NCBI RefSeq assembly: GCF_910591885.1
Contig: NC_063272.1
Coordinates: forward strand, 11,110,364 to 11,174,363
Direction of reading: 5' to 3'
Length of the DNA stretch: 64,000 nt
Source: Bombus terrestris
Lineage: Eukaryota; Arthropoda; Insecta; Hymenoptera; Apidae
Position numbers and translations under genes: made by a program. Positions 29,260-41,649 of the stretch are shown here, piece by piece; the stretch's first letter is position 1, and each line of letters opens with the position of its first letter. The notes under the pieces are model-generated. The model was given only the letters and a program-made list of their open reading frames with translations. It was not told the origin of the DNA and ran no database searches.

Positions 29260-29281
29260 GATTGTAATGTGAACCCGACAT

Positions 29282-30425
29282 ATATATATACACAATTAAA
29301 CATATTTCGTTAATATGAATAGAAATAGTTACATAAAAATGGTTGTATAGCAGTGTTTATATATATCACAAATGTTTGTTTGAATAAAGTTGGAACGAAA
29401 AGTCACACGTATCAGAAACTATTACTAGATCTATCTTGAAACTTATAGCGAATTTAGTAAGGATAGAAAAATATGATTAGATTTAAAATGATTCGAGGAA
29501 CACAGTAGGCTAAATTAATACATAATAAATGCTTATATTATATGTGTGTACGTATAATTATAAGATAAATAGCTATATTACATATATCAAATAAATGAAT
29601 ACGTAATAAGTAATAGAATAGATATCTATTCTAGTAGTTACATATGAAGTTACATATGTGTATAGAACTCTCGGAATTTTAAATAAAGTTTGAAATCATT
29701 CCTAAGATACGTTTATATTCTTTTAATCATCATCGAATTTTTCAAAACAATTTCTGTTTTCCGGGTTTTTTTAAGAATTAAAAGTTTTCAACCAATCAAC
29801 TGTGCTATAATATTTAAATAACCTTCTCGAAAATTAAAAATTTCTGTTCAACTGTAATATCGTTTACCTTAACGATGTATATCTCCTACGTCAAATTTTC
29901 CTACAAGATTAATAGACATTGCAAAATGTGTTTGTTTCAAAAGTAAGTACGTTACACCTCCTTTTGGATCGGTGTAGCATCCTCAATTGTAAATTAAATG
30001 GCAGCGCACGTGGATAAAGCGCTTAATTTATTTACTATGTGTTGTTATCACAATACAAGCTGTTAGTACTGTATTTGACTAAAATAAGTTAAAAGTTAAA
30101 GCTAAATACTACTTTGTGTTTCGAAGCTGAAGTTGCAGAATAGTTTGACTAGATAACATCCATGGCTGTATGGGGCCATTACGTAGAAATTTTCGTTCGA
30201 GTTAAATATTTTACGCTAATGACTTTTGAAGTAGGATTTCTTACTACATGCATCTCATTTACTGCAATTCGCAACAAAATATATGTATAGATAACATACA
30301 TAAGTCGCTAGCTACAATTTGTGAAATCATTAACGACTTTAAAGTAGTCTAAAGTATATGTTTGACTAAAACAAATAATTTAATGACTCATATTCCACAT
30401 GTTTATTAAACTTGTATTATCGTAT
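29282..30425. other. Spacer between retroelement relics
   Basis: AT-rich sequence with no recognisable feature between the Gypsy-type fragment and the family-2 LTR. Confidence 0.6.
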
Positions 30426-30942
30426 TGTAGTATCGTGGACAAAAGGCCTAAGATATCGGCCGAACCGTATATAATGTCGCGAGAGCCGCGGCATCGTCGG
30501 GTACATCAATGTGTCGTCGGTCCTTTCAAGTGAACAGTTTTGTGAAAAAGGCCTGCGTGACCCTGGACACGGGCGTTTTCGGGACACGTGCGCGATAGAG
30601 CGGGAAAAGACAAAAGAGATGCTAAAGACAGTGTTAGTTGAGACGCCGGCGAGAACGAATGCAAAAGGCGTACAGTGTGAGTTGAGAAGCGAGAGCGAGC
30701 GAGTGCAAAAGCCGAGGAGTAGAGTTGTAGAGTTGCTAGCGTTGTAGAGAGATCGAGTTGTTAGAGTTATAGAGTTGCGAGAGTGATTTGAGTAGAACAA
30801 GATTTTTGCGTTTAGTTCAAGTTGAACATTTATCGTTCTCTGTATAATTAATCTCTGTTATTTTTATTTATCTTAATAAATAGTATTAGGAGAATTTTAC
30901 AAATCTAAATTATGCTAATCCTATCCTTTTTCCGATACTACA
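30426..30942 (+). mobile_element. Solo LTR, family 2 (517 bp)
   Basis: The block begins TGTAGTATCG and ends with its exact inverse CGATACTACA, and is flanked by GTAT at 30422-30425 and 30943-30946. A TATATAA lies at 30468-30474 and an AATAAA at 30875-30880, both on the plus strand and in the order expected of an LTR. The interior is much more GC-rich than its surroundings, with repeated GAGCGAG and AGAGTTG stretches. A 4-bp duplication fits Ty3/Gypsy-type integration. Ten-base inverted ends are long for an LTR, so a small nonautonomous DNA element is an alternative. The open frames across it are not conserved-looking. Confidence 0.72.
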
Positions 30943-31143
30943 GTATAATATACGTTCAGTTATTAAATTAAATAGGTTTATATATTTACATATTTTGTAT
31001 ATTTAATAATTTTTTGTAGCAAGTACTAGTCCTTTAAATATTACAAAACGTCTTTGTAAATACCAGACAAATTCTTTAATTAGTTAACGAACCAAGAAGA
31101 CAACTTATTCAACTACATATAATATTTTTTCAGATATATTTAG

Positions 31144-31469
31144 TAAATGGGTATTTATATAATCGAAAATTGTATAAATATAATAATTGCTTATAGAAGA
31201 ACCTATAAATTTGTATATTGTACATAATTTCAAGGGTTGCGATATTTTCAACTAAATATCTTCGATCTTACTAGTTTTTACTTATTATCTTCAGAAATAT
31301 CCCAAATAAATGGGTATTTATATAATCGAAAATTGTATAAATATAATAATTGCTTATAGAAGAACCTATAAATTTGTATATTGTACATAATTTCAAGGGT
31401 TGCGATATTTTCAACTAAATATCTTCGATCTTACTAGTTTTTACTTATTATCTTCAGAAATATCCCAAA
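31144..31469. repeat. Perfect 163-bp tandem duplication
   Basis: Two copies, 31144-31306 and 31307-31469, read the same base for base by eye, with four bases (TAAA) of a third copy following. Both begin TAAATGGGTATTTATA and end AATATCCCAAA. The unit is AT-rich and non-coding. Perfect identity implies a recent event or an assembly duplication. Confidence 0.93.
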
Positions 31470-31473
31470 TAAA

Positions 31474-34400
31474 ATGAAAAAAAATAATAGACTTCATGTA
31501 CAATTTGTATTCATTTCTAACTAATATACTAACTAATATATGTACAATATAATTGCTTTAAGCAATGATAAATTTGTATGTTTTCCATTATACGATTTCG
31601 TCTTTAATCTGTATTAATCTTATCATACAGATATTCGTTACGAAAATGTTTCCTGGATATAAATAGAAATATGGAGCGTGTAATATTTTTAACATTTAAT
31701 AAATTATGATTATAAAATTAATACATTGGATCACACTGGACAGAATTTTCGAGAAAATAAACGATTGGATAAAACTCACCTTCATAAAAACTCTATCAGA
31801 TTCGACGAAGATTGTGTATTTCAATATTAATGACATCGTCGTTTAATATTACCCAGAAATTTAGTAAGTGATTTCTTCGTGTTATATACAGCTGATTAAG
31901 CTGCATTATTCCGAATACTGCTACGTTCAACCGCGTAACTTTATCAAATTCTTAACACGCTATACATTTTACTAAACAACTTCGCTGTAGTAAAATAACA
32001 CGAATATTCCTTGTGTATGCATTTCCTCACTCCATTTACCTTTCACCTTCATCACCGTTCTTTTCTGTTCTATTTGCCGCTTAAGTGTTTCTCAATGCTC
32101 TACCGTAAAGAGATACCTGTTATCAAGGCCTTAAATGCGGCAAATCCTTCATTTGATATCTTTCGGTACTGCTCTCCTTTCAAGAGTTGTCGTTTGTAGA
32201 AGCCTTTCCGCTTCGGCAAATACACCGATGGAAATTCATTTTTACGTTCGTCCATGCATACAACAGATATTTTACGCAATCATTCGTCCTAAAATTTTTC
32301 CTTGCAATAGAAATAATTTATCTGGAAAGTGAGGTTTCAGCAGTTACATGTTTCTGTGCTCGCAAATTCATCGTGCACATTTCGTGTTTCGAAAGAGAAC
32401 AATAATTTTATTTCTACAAAAAACATCTCATTTTTTGTTACATCAGGTTTAATTTAAAAGTAATAATTGATGTATATATAATAACAATCTTTTTATTTAA
32501 AAGTATACATTCAATTTCTGTCTAAAAATTGTATTCTATTTAAAACATAATATAATGACGTAATATTTATAAAATATAACAAATACATAATAAATATACC
32601 AGTGATATTTATGAAATTTTTAATTAATTATGAAATTCTTTTCTGACTACTAATGTATAATGAAGCGAAAATCTTGAACATAATTAACGATAATAAAACC
32701 AAATAGAAAGAAACCTGATACCTTTTTCCTTCGGCTTCTCCTCTTGAAAATCAATTTTAACATCAATGACATTCCGCAGTCTTCCAAAGTCATTATCTTC
32801 TTTTTTTTTTTTTTGTTCTTTCATGCAACTGACATAAAAATATATAAAGTATCTCTCATACAAAAAATGCTTTTATATGATTTTTAAAAGCTAAAATGAA
32901 AATTTTTCATTTATCCTATCGCATTTCACATGAAAACTGACAACGAAAATTTTTTCATTACTTTTCTATGTCCTCTAAAACGACACATAATTATACATAT
33001 AATATGAATGAATTTAATGTTCTCTTTCTGTAGACTCTCGTCCATTTACTTCCATCCGGAACAATTGAAGTGGTCGGTATTTCCAGCAAAATGATGCGAC
33101 GATTTTTAAAATATTCATTCGTATTCTATTTTGGTTATTCGAAATTATTCGTTCGCTCGAGATAGTCATGAATGAATTGAAATATCGTAAAACAAGACAA
33201 AAGCATGGAAAGAATTCCGTATATGCATTTATCTACAAGTAGTTGTGCCCAAGTGCCTTTCTGTTCTCTCTTCCTTCATCGAAGCACTGCACTAGTATCA
33301 AACTGCCTGATTGAAATCATGCGTAACTATTATGTGTTTTATCATTGCAGAATCGTTTTTCGTTTTACCATTGCAAGCAATATAATTATTATATCTGAAT
33401 CACATAATATATGTATACTATTTGGTTATGATATACCTATACCACGGTAGAATATCAAACTTCGACGAATCTTGGAATAAAAGAGCGGGAAGAGTTGGTA
33501 AGCGCGGAGGAAAACTAGTCGGGGTTGGAAAGTTCAAGCGAGGATGATAAAAAACAGCGCGAGAATGTTCCACCGCGTAGCTGTAGCATCGATGTATCAG
33601 TTTCGAAACGTTACTTCGAGAAAGCCTCGTGAAAAGTTACATCGAAGTATACCAAGTTGCACATAGTCACTCTTTTTGCTTAGTTTTAAATAACAGTTTA
33701 ATATCATTTACAGACCTGTTATTCAAATTATTTTTATACAAGAGAAAACGGTGAACATTTTTACACTAAATGTTAACAAATTATGAGTTTATTGCTATTC
33801 CGTTTCGTACCATTTTCATATCGCTGCTTGAAAAACTATTTCTGATACCTTTCATCAGTCTTTCGGTGTAGTAGTCTTCCAGTTGCTGGTTACACTATTT
33901 TAATAAGAAATTAAATAAATCAAAATGATTTTTTCTATTACATATTAGAATTTTGTTTTATATTGCCACTAATAATTAGATTGCGAATGTTCATGCATTT
34001 AAGGAAAATTTAAATGTATTAGATTGTATAGAGATTAAATGTACAAAATACAGACGATGTGCAAAAGTGTATAAAATATTTAATGTATATTATGTATATA
34101 TTTAATGTAATAAGTTATTCCTTATAATATTTAAAAAGTGGAACAAATTAATACGTATATTTTATAATATTTCTTTAATCATATTTATAGAAATATGAAT
34201 TTGAATAAACATTAACAGTCTGTTCATAATACGTATTCTATATATTGAATAGTTTAATAATAAATGGTTTACAACTTTACCTTTCGCAAGAAATCTAACA
34301 TACGGGAGAATCAATATCAATTTTATTTTGTTTTGTTTTAACTATTGTCACCATTATCTATATTTAGTGGTATCGTACGTAAATATTATTCAAGAAAGAT

Positions 34401-37337
34401 TAATTACACAAGAGATTGTGTTCATTCGATATCGAATCCCTTGTGTATTAAATGTTGTCGTACAGTTAAATTTATGAAACACTATTAACTATTAACTGTG
34501 AAATTGTCCAGTTTTCCTAATTCACTACGATATTCTTATTAATTAATTTTAAGTTTTATCTCCTTAATTTTAATTCAATTTAATTTGATTTTAGTTGCTT
34601 TCATTAATTAAAATATCTTAGTGCCCGTTAGAATTGTCGCAAGTTCGTAGATTTAATCAATACCGCTAACAAATTCGAATTTATAGATACATATATAAAA
34701 TTGGATTACATATATTAGAAGTGATGTAGATATTAGAACACTCGCTTTATACGCTCTTAATATCTGCTCTTTTTATACATTTTCATTTTCAGAGCATTCC
34801 GTATGTTATAAATGGATTTTGCATATATTTACTAGATGATATCGGTAACAGAGATGATAAAACCTTTAAAACATCAACGGTATGAATAGTCATGATAATA
34901 AACATGCAAATTTATCTTTCTGGCATACATATTCTTGCAGTTATATGCATTCGTGTAATATGAAAATTTTGTCTTAGAAATTACTCAGCTATGACAGATT
35001 TGTTCGTATAATTTTAACTTTATTTTATTAATATTTTCTATCTTCTTGCAACGAAAAAGTAAGTTTGTACAGTTTCATCTAAGAACAATTATTACATTAA
35101 AAATGAGCTTCTAGTTCACATCGTTTCAAATTCGAGATATTGGAAATTAAATATAGAAATTATTTCACGTAAAAATAGAAATAATATATAGACATTGTTT
35201 GAAGCGAAGATCGTTTATCGTAAATTAAAGATAATGAGTAATTGTAATAGTAAATTGTAATTCTAAATCGTTTACTGTTCCAGGCTTCGAAAGAAAGAAT
35301 TTTGCGATACTTGTCAATATTTGAACCCTTTTCGTATATAATATAAAAATTGTGTGAGAATGAATACGAAGATAAAAAGTTAGACCGCCAATAAAGAGTT
35401 AAATCATACTTGGTACGTTTATGTTATACCTTGTATAATTCATATAATTTATAGTTTACATATTGATTATAGTCTATAATCATTGAAGTGGTATTCCAAA
35501 TATTGGTATCGAATATATAAATATACAATATATAAATGTTATTAATATAACAATAACTAACAATATAACAATTTATGATTATCGGTCACGCAATCAGATT
35601 TGGGGTATTTCAAACTTTCAATGAGATTACTTCGATTTCTGTAAAAATAATAACCTATCTGTTCGATGCACCAAATTCATTTCAACAGCTATATCGATGT
35701 TCAGTGTGACAGTTCACTGAAATCTGTTACACGGACACAAACTTCCACGCAGCTATTCTTAAGACAGATATTGCTTTCATCGTTTCTTCTAAAGTTCGCC
35801 GAATTAATGACGGAAGTTCACCGAAAGTAATATCAAAGCCGCAGAGCAATTCAGTTTATTTAGCTGTGGTATTTGACGACGCGTCCCGAAGTATCGGCCG
35901 GTCAATATCGATGTTGCAAGAAACAACAAAAATAACATCTTTTTAGTATTTCTAGCAAGCTTTTTATTAATTCTTGAAAATACGGCGGAATAATAATTTC
36001 TAAGAACTTTTCAATGGTAATGATCTCCCTTATTATCAAAAAAGAAACTTCACACGAGTGACAAAGATAATATGACTGTACCTTTTAGAATTTGAATTTA
36101 CATTTATTGAAGACGATATTATGGTTCTCAATTCGAAAGATTTTAATTAATCGTAACGATATAACATGTAACGATATAAATTAATGAAGAGACAATTACT
36201 AAATGAAAAACCAAGTTTTTAATGCGCATAAATTAATATTCAGAACACCGAATGTCCATTTAGATATCTTGAAATAGAAAAGTAACAAATTTGAATTTAT
36301 TGAATTTGTAAATCACTTACGATATAGACAGATCGACAGATAGTATTAAAATAAAAGAATAACACGCATTTGGAGAAAATGTAATGGAAACGTAATTGAA
36401 AAAACATTTTACTGCAGCAACTGTTTGAATCAGAGACAGAAGAAATTATATTTAAATTATAATTAATGAAACATTTTCGGGTGATACAGTTGTTTGTCGA
36501 CGGATATTAACAAATGGCTATTAATGTTTTCAGATTATATTTCAATAATATTCAAGCGTACAGCAAGGACAAGCATACACATATGTTGCCTGCAGGAAGC
36601 GCACGTGTGCTACAGAGTCGACAGAACGTCGATCGTTACGAAATTAAATTCAGCCAGATTTAATTAAAATGAAGCAATTTATAAAACAATAGCGCGGACC
36701 AATGGGAAGAATTACTAAAATATGATTAATGCAGGAAATCTCGTTTTCATGCGACAGTCACGCAGGCTAGAAAGCAATTTAAAAAGATCGTACAAATTTC
36801 AAAAGAATTAAATTTACTCTAGCACCTACACGTATTCAATTTACACTCCATTGGGAATATCATTAACTTTGATCTGTAACTGTATGTTAAACTTAATCCA
36901 TGTATTATTACGATTATTATGCAATAATGCAATAATATCTTAATAAGTTATTTAACATATGAACGAGTATATATGTTATTTACCGATACAAATAAAATTT
37001 AAAAATTATAAATCTATCATTCGGACGAATTTGACAATTCTAACGTTAAACCAATTACAAATATCAAATGATATCCCACCGACTTTTTCCCATTTTGACA
37101 TTTGTATACTCGCTTTCGTTGTACTGAAAAGATGACATAATATACGCGTATTGCCAGCACGCGTTAGATTTCCGGTGATACGTGCTTCCGACATAAAATC
37201 CCTGCACCACGAACGAAGGAGAGAAGGTACGCACGTGTTTCTCTGTTATCGGATGCACACGTGCAGGAAAAAGTCTGAGGAAGAGACAATGTGCATAACT
37301 ATCTCCGGTCTCTCCAAGTGAATACATTGAATGACCT
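31474..37337. other. Gene-poor stretch
   Basis: Very AT-rich. No gene, RNA or mobile element is supported. A GC-richer patch at 33470-33660 has no open frame of interest. Confidence 0.55.
32801..32814. repeat. Homopolymer run, 14 T
   Basis: An uninterrupted T run with no associated feature. Confidence 0.95.
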
Positions 37338-37650
37338 TTAGTAGAGAAGGTAATATCGAAGCTCGCTGACGTGGCGAACCGAAAAGGTCGTTTTTCGAGT
37401 TCCTACAGCTTCATCCAGCTTATCGCCGCTGTCAAGCATTTTCGAGTACCTAGCTGTATCGTCGAATTTTTCTGGCTTGGTAATGTTCAATATCTTCGAC
37501 GTTTGCCTCTCAAAGAACCTATGCAAATGTACGCAGAAGTGACCTGAGAAATTTTGCTTGTCGACATCGGGCAATCGTCCAAAGAATTTGAAGGAATTGT
37601 AGATTGGAGAATTAGGGTTACTGCTAATTATCCTGTTAAGAATTAGTAAA
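37338..37650 (-). CDS. Weak candidate exon, unrecognised
   Basis: An open frame of about 100 codons follows a good-looking acceptor (ctaattcttaacag) on the minus strand. It includes NSFKFFGRLPDVDKQNFSGH and ends with its own stop. Composition is mixed and charged, and no family is recognised. A second open frame (38255-38019) upstream ends at a strong donor, GCG|GTAAGT, but its phase does not match this acceptor, so the two cannot be joined directly. It may be spurious. Confidence 0.2.
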
Positions 37651-40600
37651 GAATGTGACATGTCGATTCAGACGAAATTTTACAGTTTTATAGAAGTCTT
37701 ATTTAAAATTAACCTAATTTTTAAAAATGATTTATCATAACGTTATGCTTTGTAGGATCTACACGTAAGAGAATATAATGATAAAAAAGATACTGCATAA
37801 ATGGCTGGAATCCTCTTTTATAACAACGATGTTAAAAAGGAGAGTATAATTACGTAAATTGACCGTGAGAGAAGATCGCAAATGAAATGTTGCGTTAATG
37901 CAACATTGGTCCTTGGGTTAGTCCAAAGTCAATTCGATATCGCTAATTTATTCTTAACAGTTTTCTTATATCCCTGCCTTCTCACGTGAAATTTTTAACA
38001 TTCTAACATATCACTTACCGCTATCTTGCGCTTTTTTAATAATATTAAATCCACTCCACCAGTAAATCCAAATAATCTTTCCATTGTGTTTCCAAATTTA
38101 CCCATCGATTCACTCATCCTGAGCTTTCTCTTCAAGTGATAGATTTTTCCTTCAAGCGATAGTTTAATCAAATTTGCATTGAACGCAACAAGAAATGTAA
38201 TACTTGAAATGTAATTTTTTAATTCGTCGTTAAAAATTAATGAGATATATTGCAAGGTGGTTGTCAGACGTGTAAATTATGTTTAAACATCGACTGTATG
38301 TTGCAATTGGGAATCTAGTTTGAAAATTTCGGAACTTTTAGCACTTTTTGTCTCTCCAACGAATCGTATTGGAAGTTCTTGACGCGAGGTAGTTCTGACG
38401 GTTCTAGTCGCAAATATGTCTAAAGGAGAGAGAGTCGTAACTTGAAGTAAATTTCACGTTGTTATCAAAGTTCTGTCCACCAGAAACAAGACAGATACTG
38501 TTGTACTTGTGCCCTAGAAAAAGCACGCTAAGGATATCGTAGAAAAGGGAGCACGATATGTCTAGTAAAGTGCAGTTCATGCCTCTAGATGACATCATGT
38601 TCTAACTTCGAACATAGTCAACACTTATCAATTAGATTTTAGTTTAAAGTAAATTGATCCTAGAAATAGAATATTCTAGAATTGATTCTAGAAAATAGAT
38701 ATCCATCGTAATGTTGTATATAGATTGAACTAATTTTTATAGATGGAACGATAAATATATTTTGTATTTAGCCAATCATTGTTTTAGAAAGTCGTAATGA
38801 TAAGTTGTAATGAAAGAAAACCTTGAAGAAAACCGTGAAAGAAGATGTTAACTCAAGTTGGCGCAAGAAAGACTAGTCAGAAATTTTATGATAGTTGTTG
38901 GGCACAAATCCAATTTCTATATCATATGTTAACAGGGTTTATTCTTAATATATTCACCCCTCTTTGTCATATATTTCTAAAGCATTCTTTTCACAAAAAC
39001 AAACGCCCCAATGTAGTAAAGAAAACTTAATTAAAGACAGATTTAATAAAAATTTCGGTATACAATTTTAAACACGTGAATCTATGATATTATCATACTA
39101 CGATTGAGGGTCGCATTTGCTTTTTGATTAATGCAGTTTGGATATTGACATCTACTACCTGGTTTCTGAAATAATCTAATGACCTACTTTTCTCATTCTA
39201 CTGTTTCTGAATTAATTGGTATTGACAACCTAAATTCTAGTTCTGGTGCGATTAAATGCTTCTACCAAAAAATAAGCCAAAAATCATTGTTTTCGCGAAT
39301 ATCTCCTTTTTCTTATTTTTTATCTTCAATATAATAATATTTTTCTGCATACTTAGTATTATAAACCAAACATATTTTATATATTTTTGTATATTACGTG
39401 CATTCTATACTATATTGCGTCTTTCAAGGCTGTATAAATACGTAAGTATCCACTGTCTAATAATAAATAGTGAATTCTGAATTATTATACTATAAAAATT
39501 GAAAATTCGATGTAACATAGTTTGCACATTGTAACATGTACAATATTTCAGTTAATAGCTTGACGAACGATAACTTTTGCCCAACAGTACATGTTAATTA
39601 ACTATTTATTAATTACTTGTTTGCACGAGCGAATACGTTCCTCGTTGAGTATGTTGAACCACATGTCTAAACGATGTACTTGTAGCATTTTCTACAGTTT
39701 CACAGAAAACGTTTATAGTTCGATTATTTGGTACCAACAATGCGGGAACTTCCAACTGGAATAAATCTAGAAATGTCCACAGAAATATTCGTCTAGATAA
39801 ATACACGTAGAAACCTAAATTTTATTCTGCAGCTTTTATTAAATATTCCACGGCAAACATTCATAATAAACAGAACATTGCAATATTCAACGAATTTAAC
39901 AAAACGCGCAGTATTTTATTTGCATGCAAATATTATTTCTACAAAACTTCTTTCCCGTTTCCAACGTTCCAAGCATTACTAAAAAAAGAAAGCAGAGAAA
40001 CAAGCAAGAAATTCACACACGCGCATAACATTCTTTTCTTTCATCCTGTTCATGATACATACATCACGTCATATTCACTTCAAAATAAACGGCACGGATG
40101 AAAAGAAGTTTTGGCTGGCGAGAACATGGATTTTTCCACGGATTCTCGTTGTACGGACAACAATCCAGTGGCTGGCACACACTGTTCGGGACGACGTACA
40201 TACAATCGATTCAACGCGAATCTCACATGGTTTTTGGTCGCTCTCGAAATTGCCAATTTAAAGTGGTTAGGAAAATATATTTTCATGCTGCATCAGTTCG
40301 GGCGCTACGAGTACCGCGACCTGCATTTTATATATAATTAAATTTAATTGAACGTAACTGAATGACTGTTATTTTGTATGTTTTTGACCACCGCGCCGGT
40401 TTTTTGAACAGCTCGTCTTCATACGTTACGGCGAGGTTACAATTAATTACGGCTCATGAACTAGAGTTTTATGTACTTGCGTTGTGGAATCATTTGTTTT
40501 TGTGTGCGTGGTACTGACGCGGCCAATGCAACAGTTTCGTGGTCGATTATTGGAAATTTACTTAAGAGATATTCGAAGCGAATTAGTTTCCGTTCATACA

Positions 40601-40702
40601 ATATACGAAATATAAATCATGTTACTATGTTGACAAAATTTAATGAGAAATTTGGCAGTATTGTAATTAACTCGTAAATCTCGTAAGTTGATTAGTAATA
40701 CC
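37651..40702. other. Gene-poor stretch
   Basis: Contains the phase-incompatible frame at 38019-38255 on the minus strand, the heat-shock-like motif, and a GC-enriched patch at 40050-40440 with overlapping short frames on both strands, none of them convincing. Confidence 0.5.
38669..38693. promoter_or_regulatory. Heat-shock-element-like motif
   Basis: The sequence reads GAA-ta-TTC-ta-GAA, then four bases, then TTC-ta-GAA. This is a perfect three-unit nGAAn inverted array followed by two more units. No expressed gene can be placed next to it, and such a motif is expected about once by chance in this much AT-rich sequence. Confidence 0.25.
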
Positions 40703-41644
40703 TATATCTTCGACCAGTCGCGGGGAGACGCGATCGCGAGAAAGCGCGTCAACGGGAGTCGTAAATTCCCGTTACGATTATAATAATCGACACGACGAAC
40801 AGATCGATCCCCTTATTTCTTTTGGGATAATAGGGGAAATTGATGTGGTATAACACTGCGATTAACAGGTTATAAATTATATATTTCAAACAACTTGTTA
40901 CAATGAAGACCTATGTCGTTACGTTTGATATAAATGTCATAGACGATTATTTGACTTGAAAATGTTCTGTCGTAGTAGGGCAAGACCCTTACAGTTGAAT
41001 GTAGTAATGTAATAGAAGAAGTAGAACCGCCTGGTGTAGAAGAAGTAGAAGTTGAGTTGATCCTCCTGATGTCGTAGACGAAGTATAAAGATAAAATGAC
41101 TGTTTTGTAGTTCAGAGAACAAGTTTAGAGCATAAGTGACTGTCCTGTAGTCCAGAGAGCAAGTAGAGAGTTGAAGTGACTGCTCTGTCGTTATGAGAAC
41201 CAGTGAAGTTCGTTCTTGTATGATTACGAAGGAAAGCTCGGTGTGGGTGTGCCTTTTGAACCAAAAACGTGGATTCGTTGTTCACACTTTTCGCTAGAAA
41301 AGTGAGAGTAATGTTAATAAATGAAGATCGAAGGAGGAAACCTCATACCGACGTGGCTCGTGGGTGACATTGTTCATGGGAAAAATTGGCTTTTTCGTTA
41401 GACAAATATCCACCTTTTCCGTTCGGTAACTACTCGCCTTCCCGTAATTTGTAAGAACGTGCAATAAACCTAAGGACTGTTCTAAGTACCAGCTATAAAC
41501 CGCAAATATTTGCAGGTTCTGCAAGCTAATAAGATTCAGTATATGGTGGGGCCTTAGGTTTATTGAGGGTCTCTATGATGGTGCTTGGGCCTTGACGGTC
41601 AGGTAATGAAGGACGTCGCACGGACCATTTCAGGCGACGTAACA
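40703..41644 (-). mobile_element. Solo LTR, family 1 copy 1 (942 bp)
   Basis: This block shares the family-1 segments of 61142-61745 in the same order: GGGAGACG, GCGTCAACG, CGTTACGAT, ATAATAATCGACAC and, at the far end, a GTAACA terminus. It is flanked by ATACC at 40698-40702 and 41645-41649. The first bases are TATATC rather than the expected TGTTG, so that end is mutated. It is 338 bp longer than copy 2, partly because of an internal array of 40-bp repeats at 41097-41216. No internal genes adjoin it. Confidence 0.75.
41097..41216. repeat. Three 40-bp tandem units inside the LTR
   Basis: Units begin at 41097, 41137 and 41177, each with TGACTG followed by a CTGTAGT-like and AGAGA-like core. 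Units 1 and 2 are close; the third is more diverged. The other copy of this LTR has no such array. Confidence 0.75.
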
Positions 41645-41649
41645 ATACC

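Larger units (their letters stand above)
27812..29281 (+). mobile_element. Degenerate Ty3/Gypsy-type retroelement fragment
   Basis: A GC-richer stretch ends in broken gag-like and protease-like reading frames on the plus strand. The leader (about 27960-28688) contains a TATATAG near 27976 and the segment TGTAGCGGCACTCGAC at 28013, shared with the 7.1-kb repeat. It ends AACAACA just before an ATG at 28689. No reverse transcriptase, RNase H or integrase follows, and no matching 3' LTR or target duplication was found. This is a truncated, inactive relic, and both boundaries are uncertain. Confidence 0.6.

Noticed and set aside
30417..30800. Long open frames on both strands (78 and 127 codons)
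   Set aside because: They lie inside the family-2 LTR and reflect its GC-rich composition, not a gene.
27781..38590. TTCATGCCTCTAGA shared at about 27785 and 38577
   Set aside because: A 14-base match is expected by chance in a window of this size, and the similarity does not extend.
40050..40341. Four overlapping open frames on both strands
   Set aside because: Multiple frames open at once reflect local GC rise; none has recognisable motifs or splice signals.
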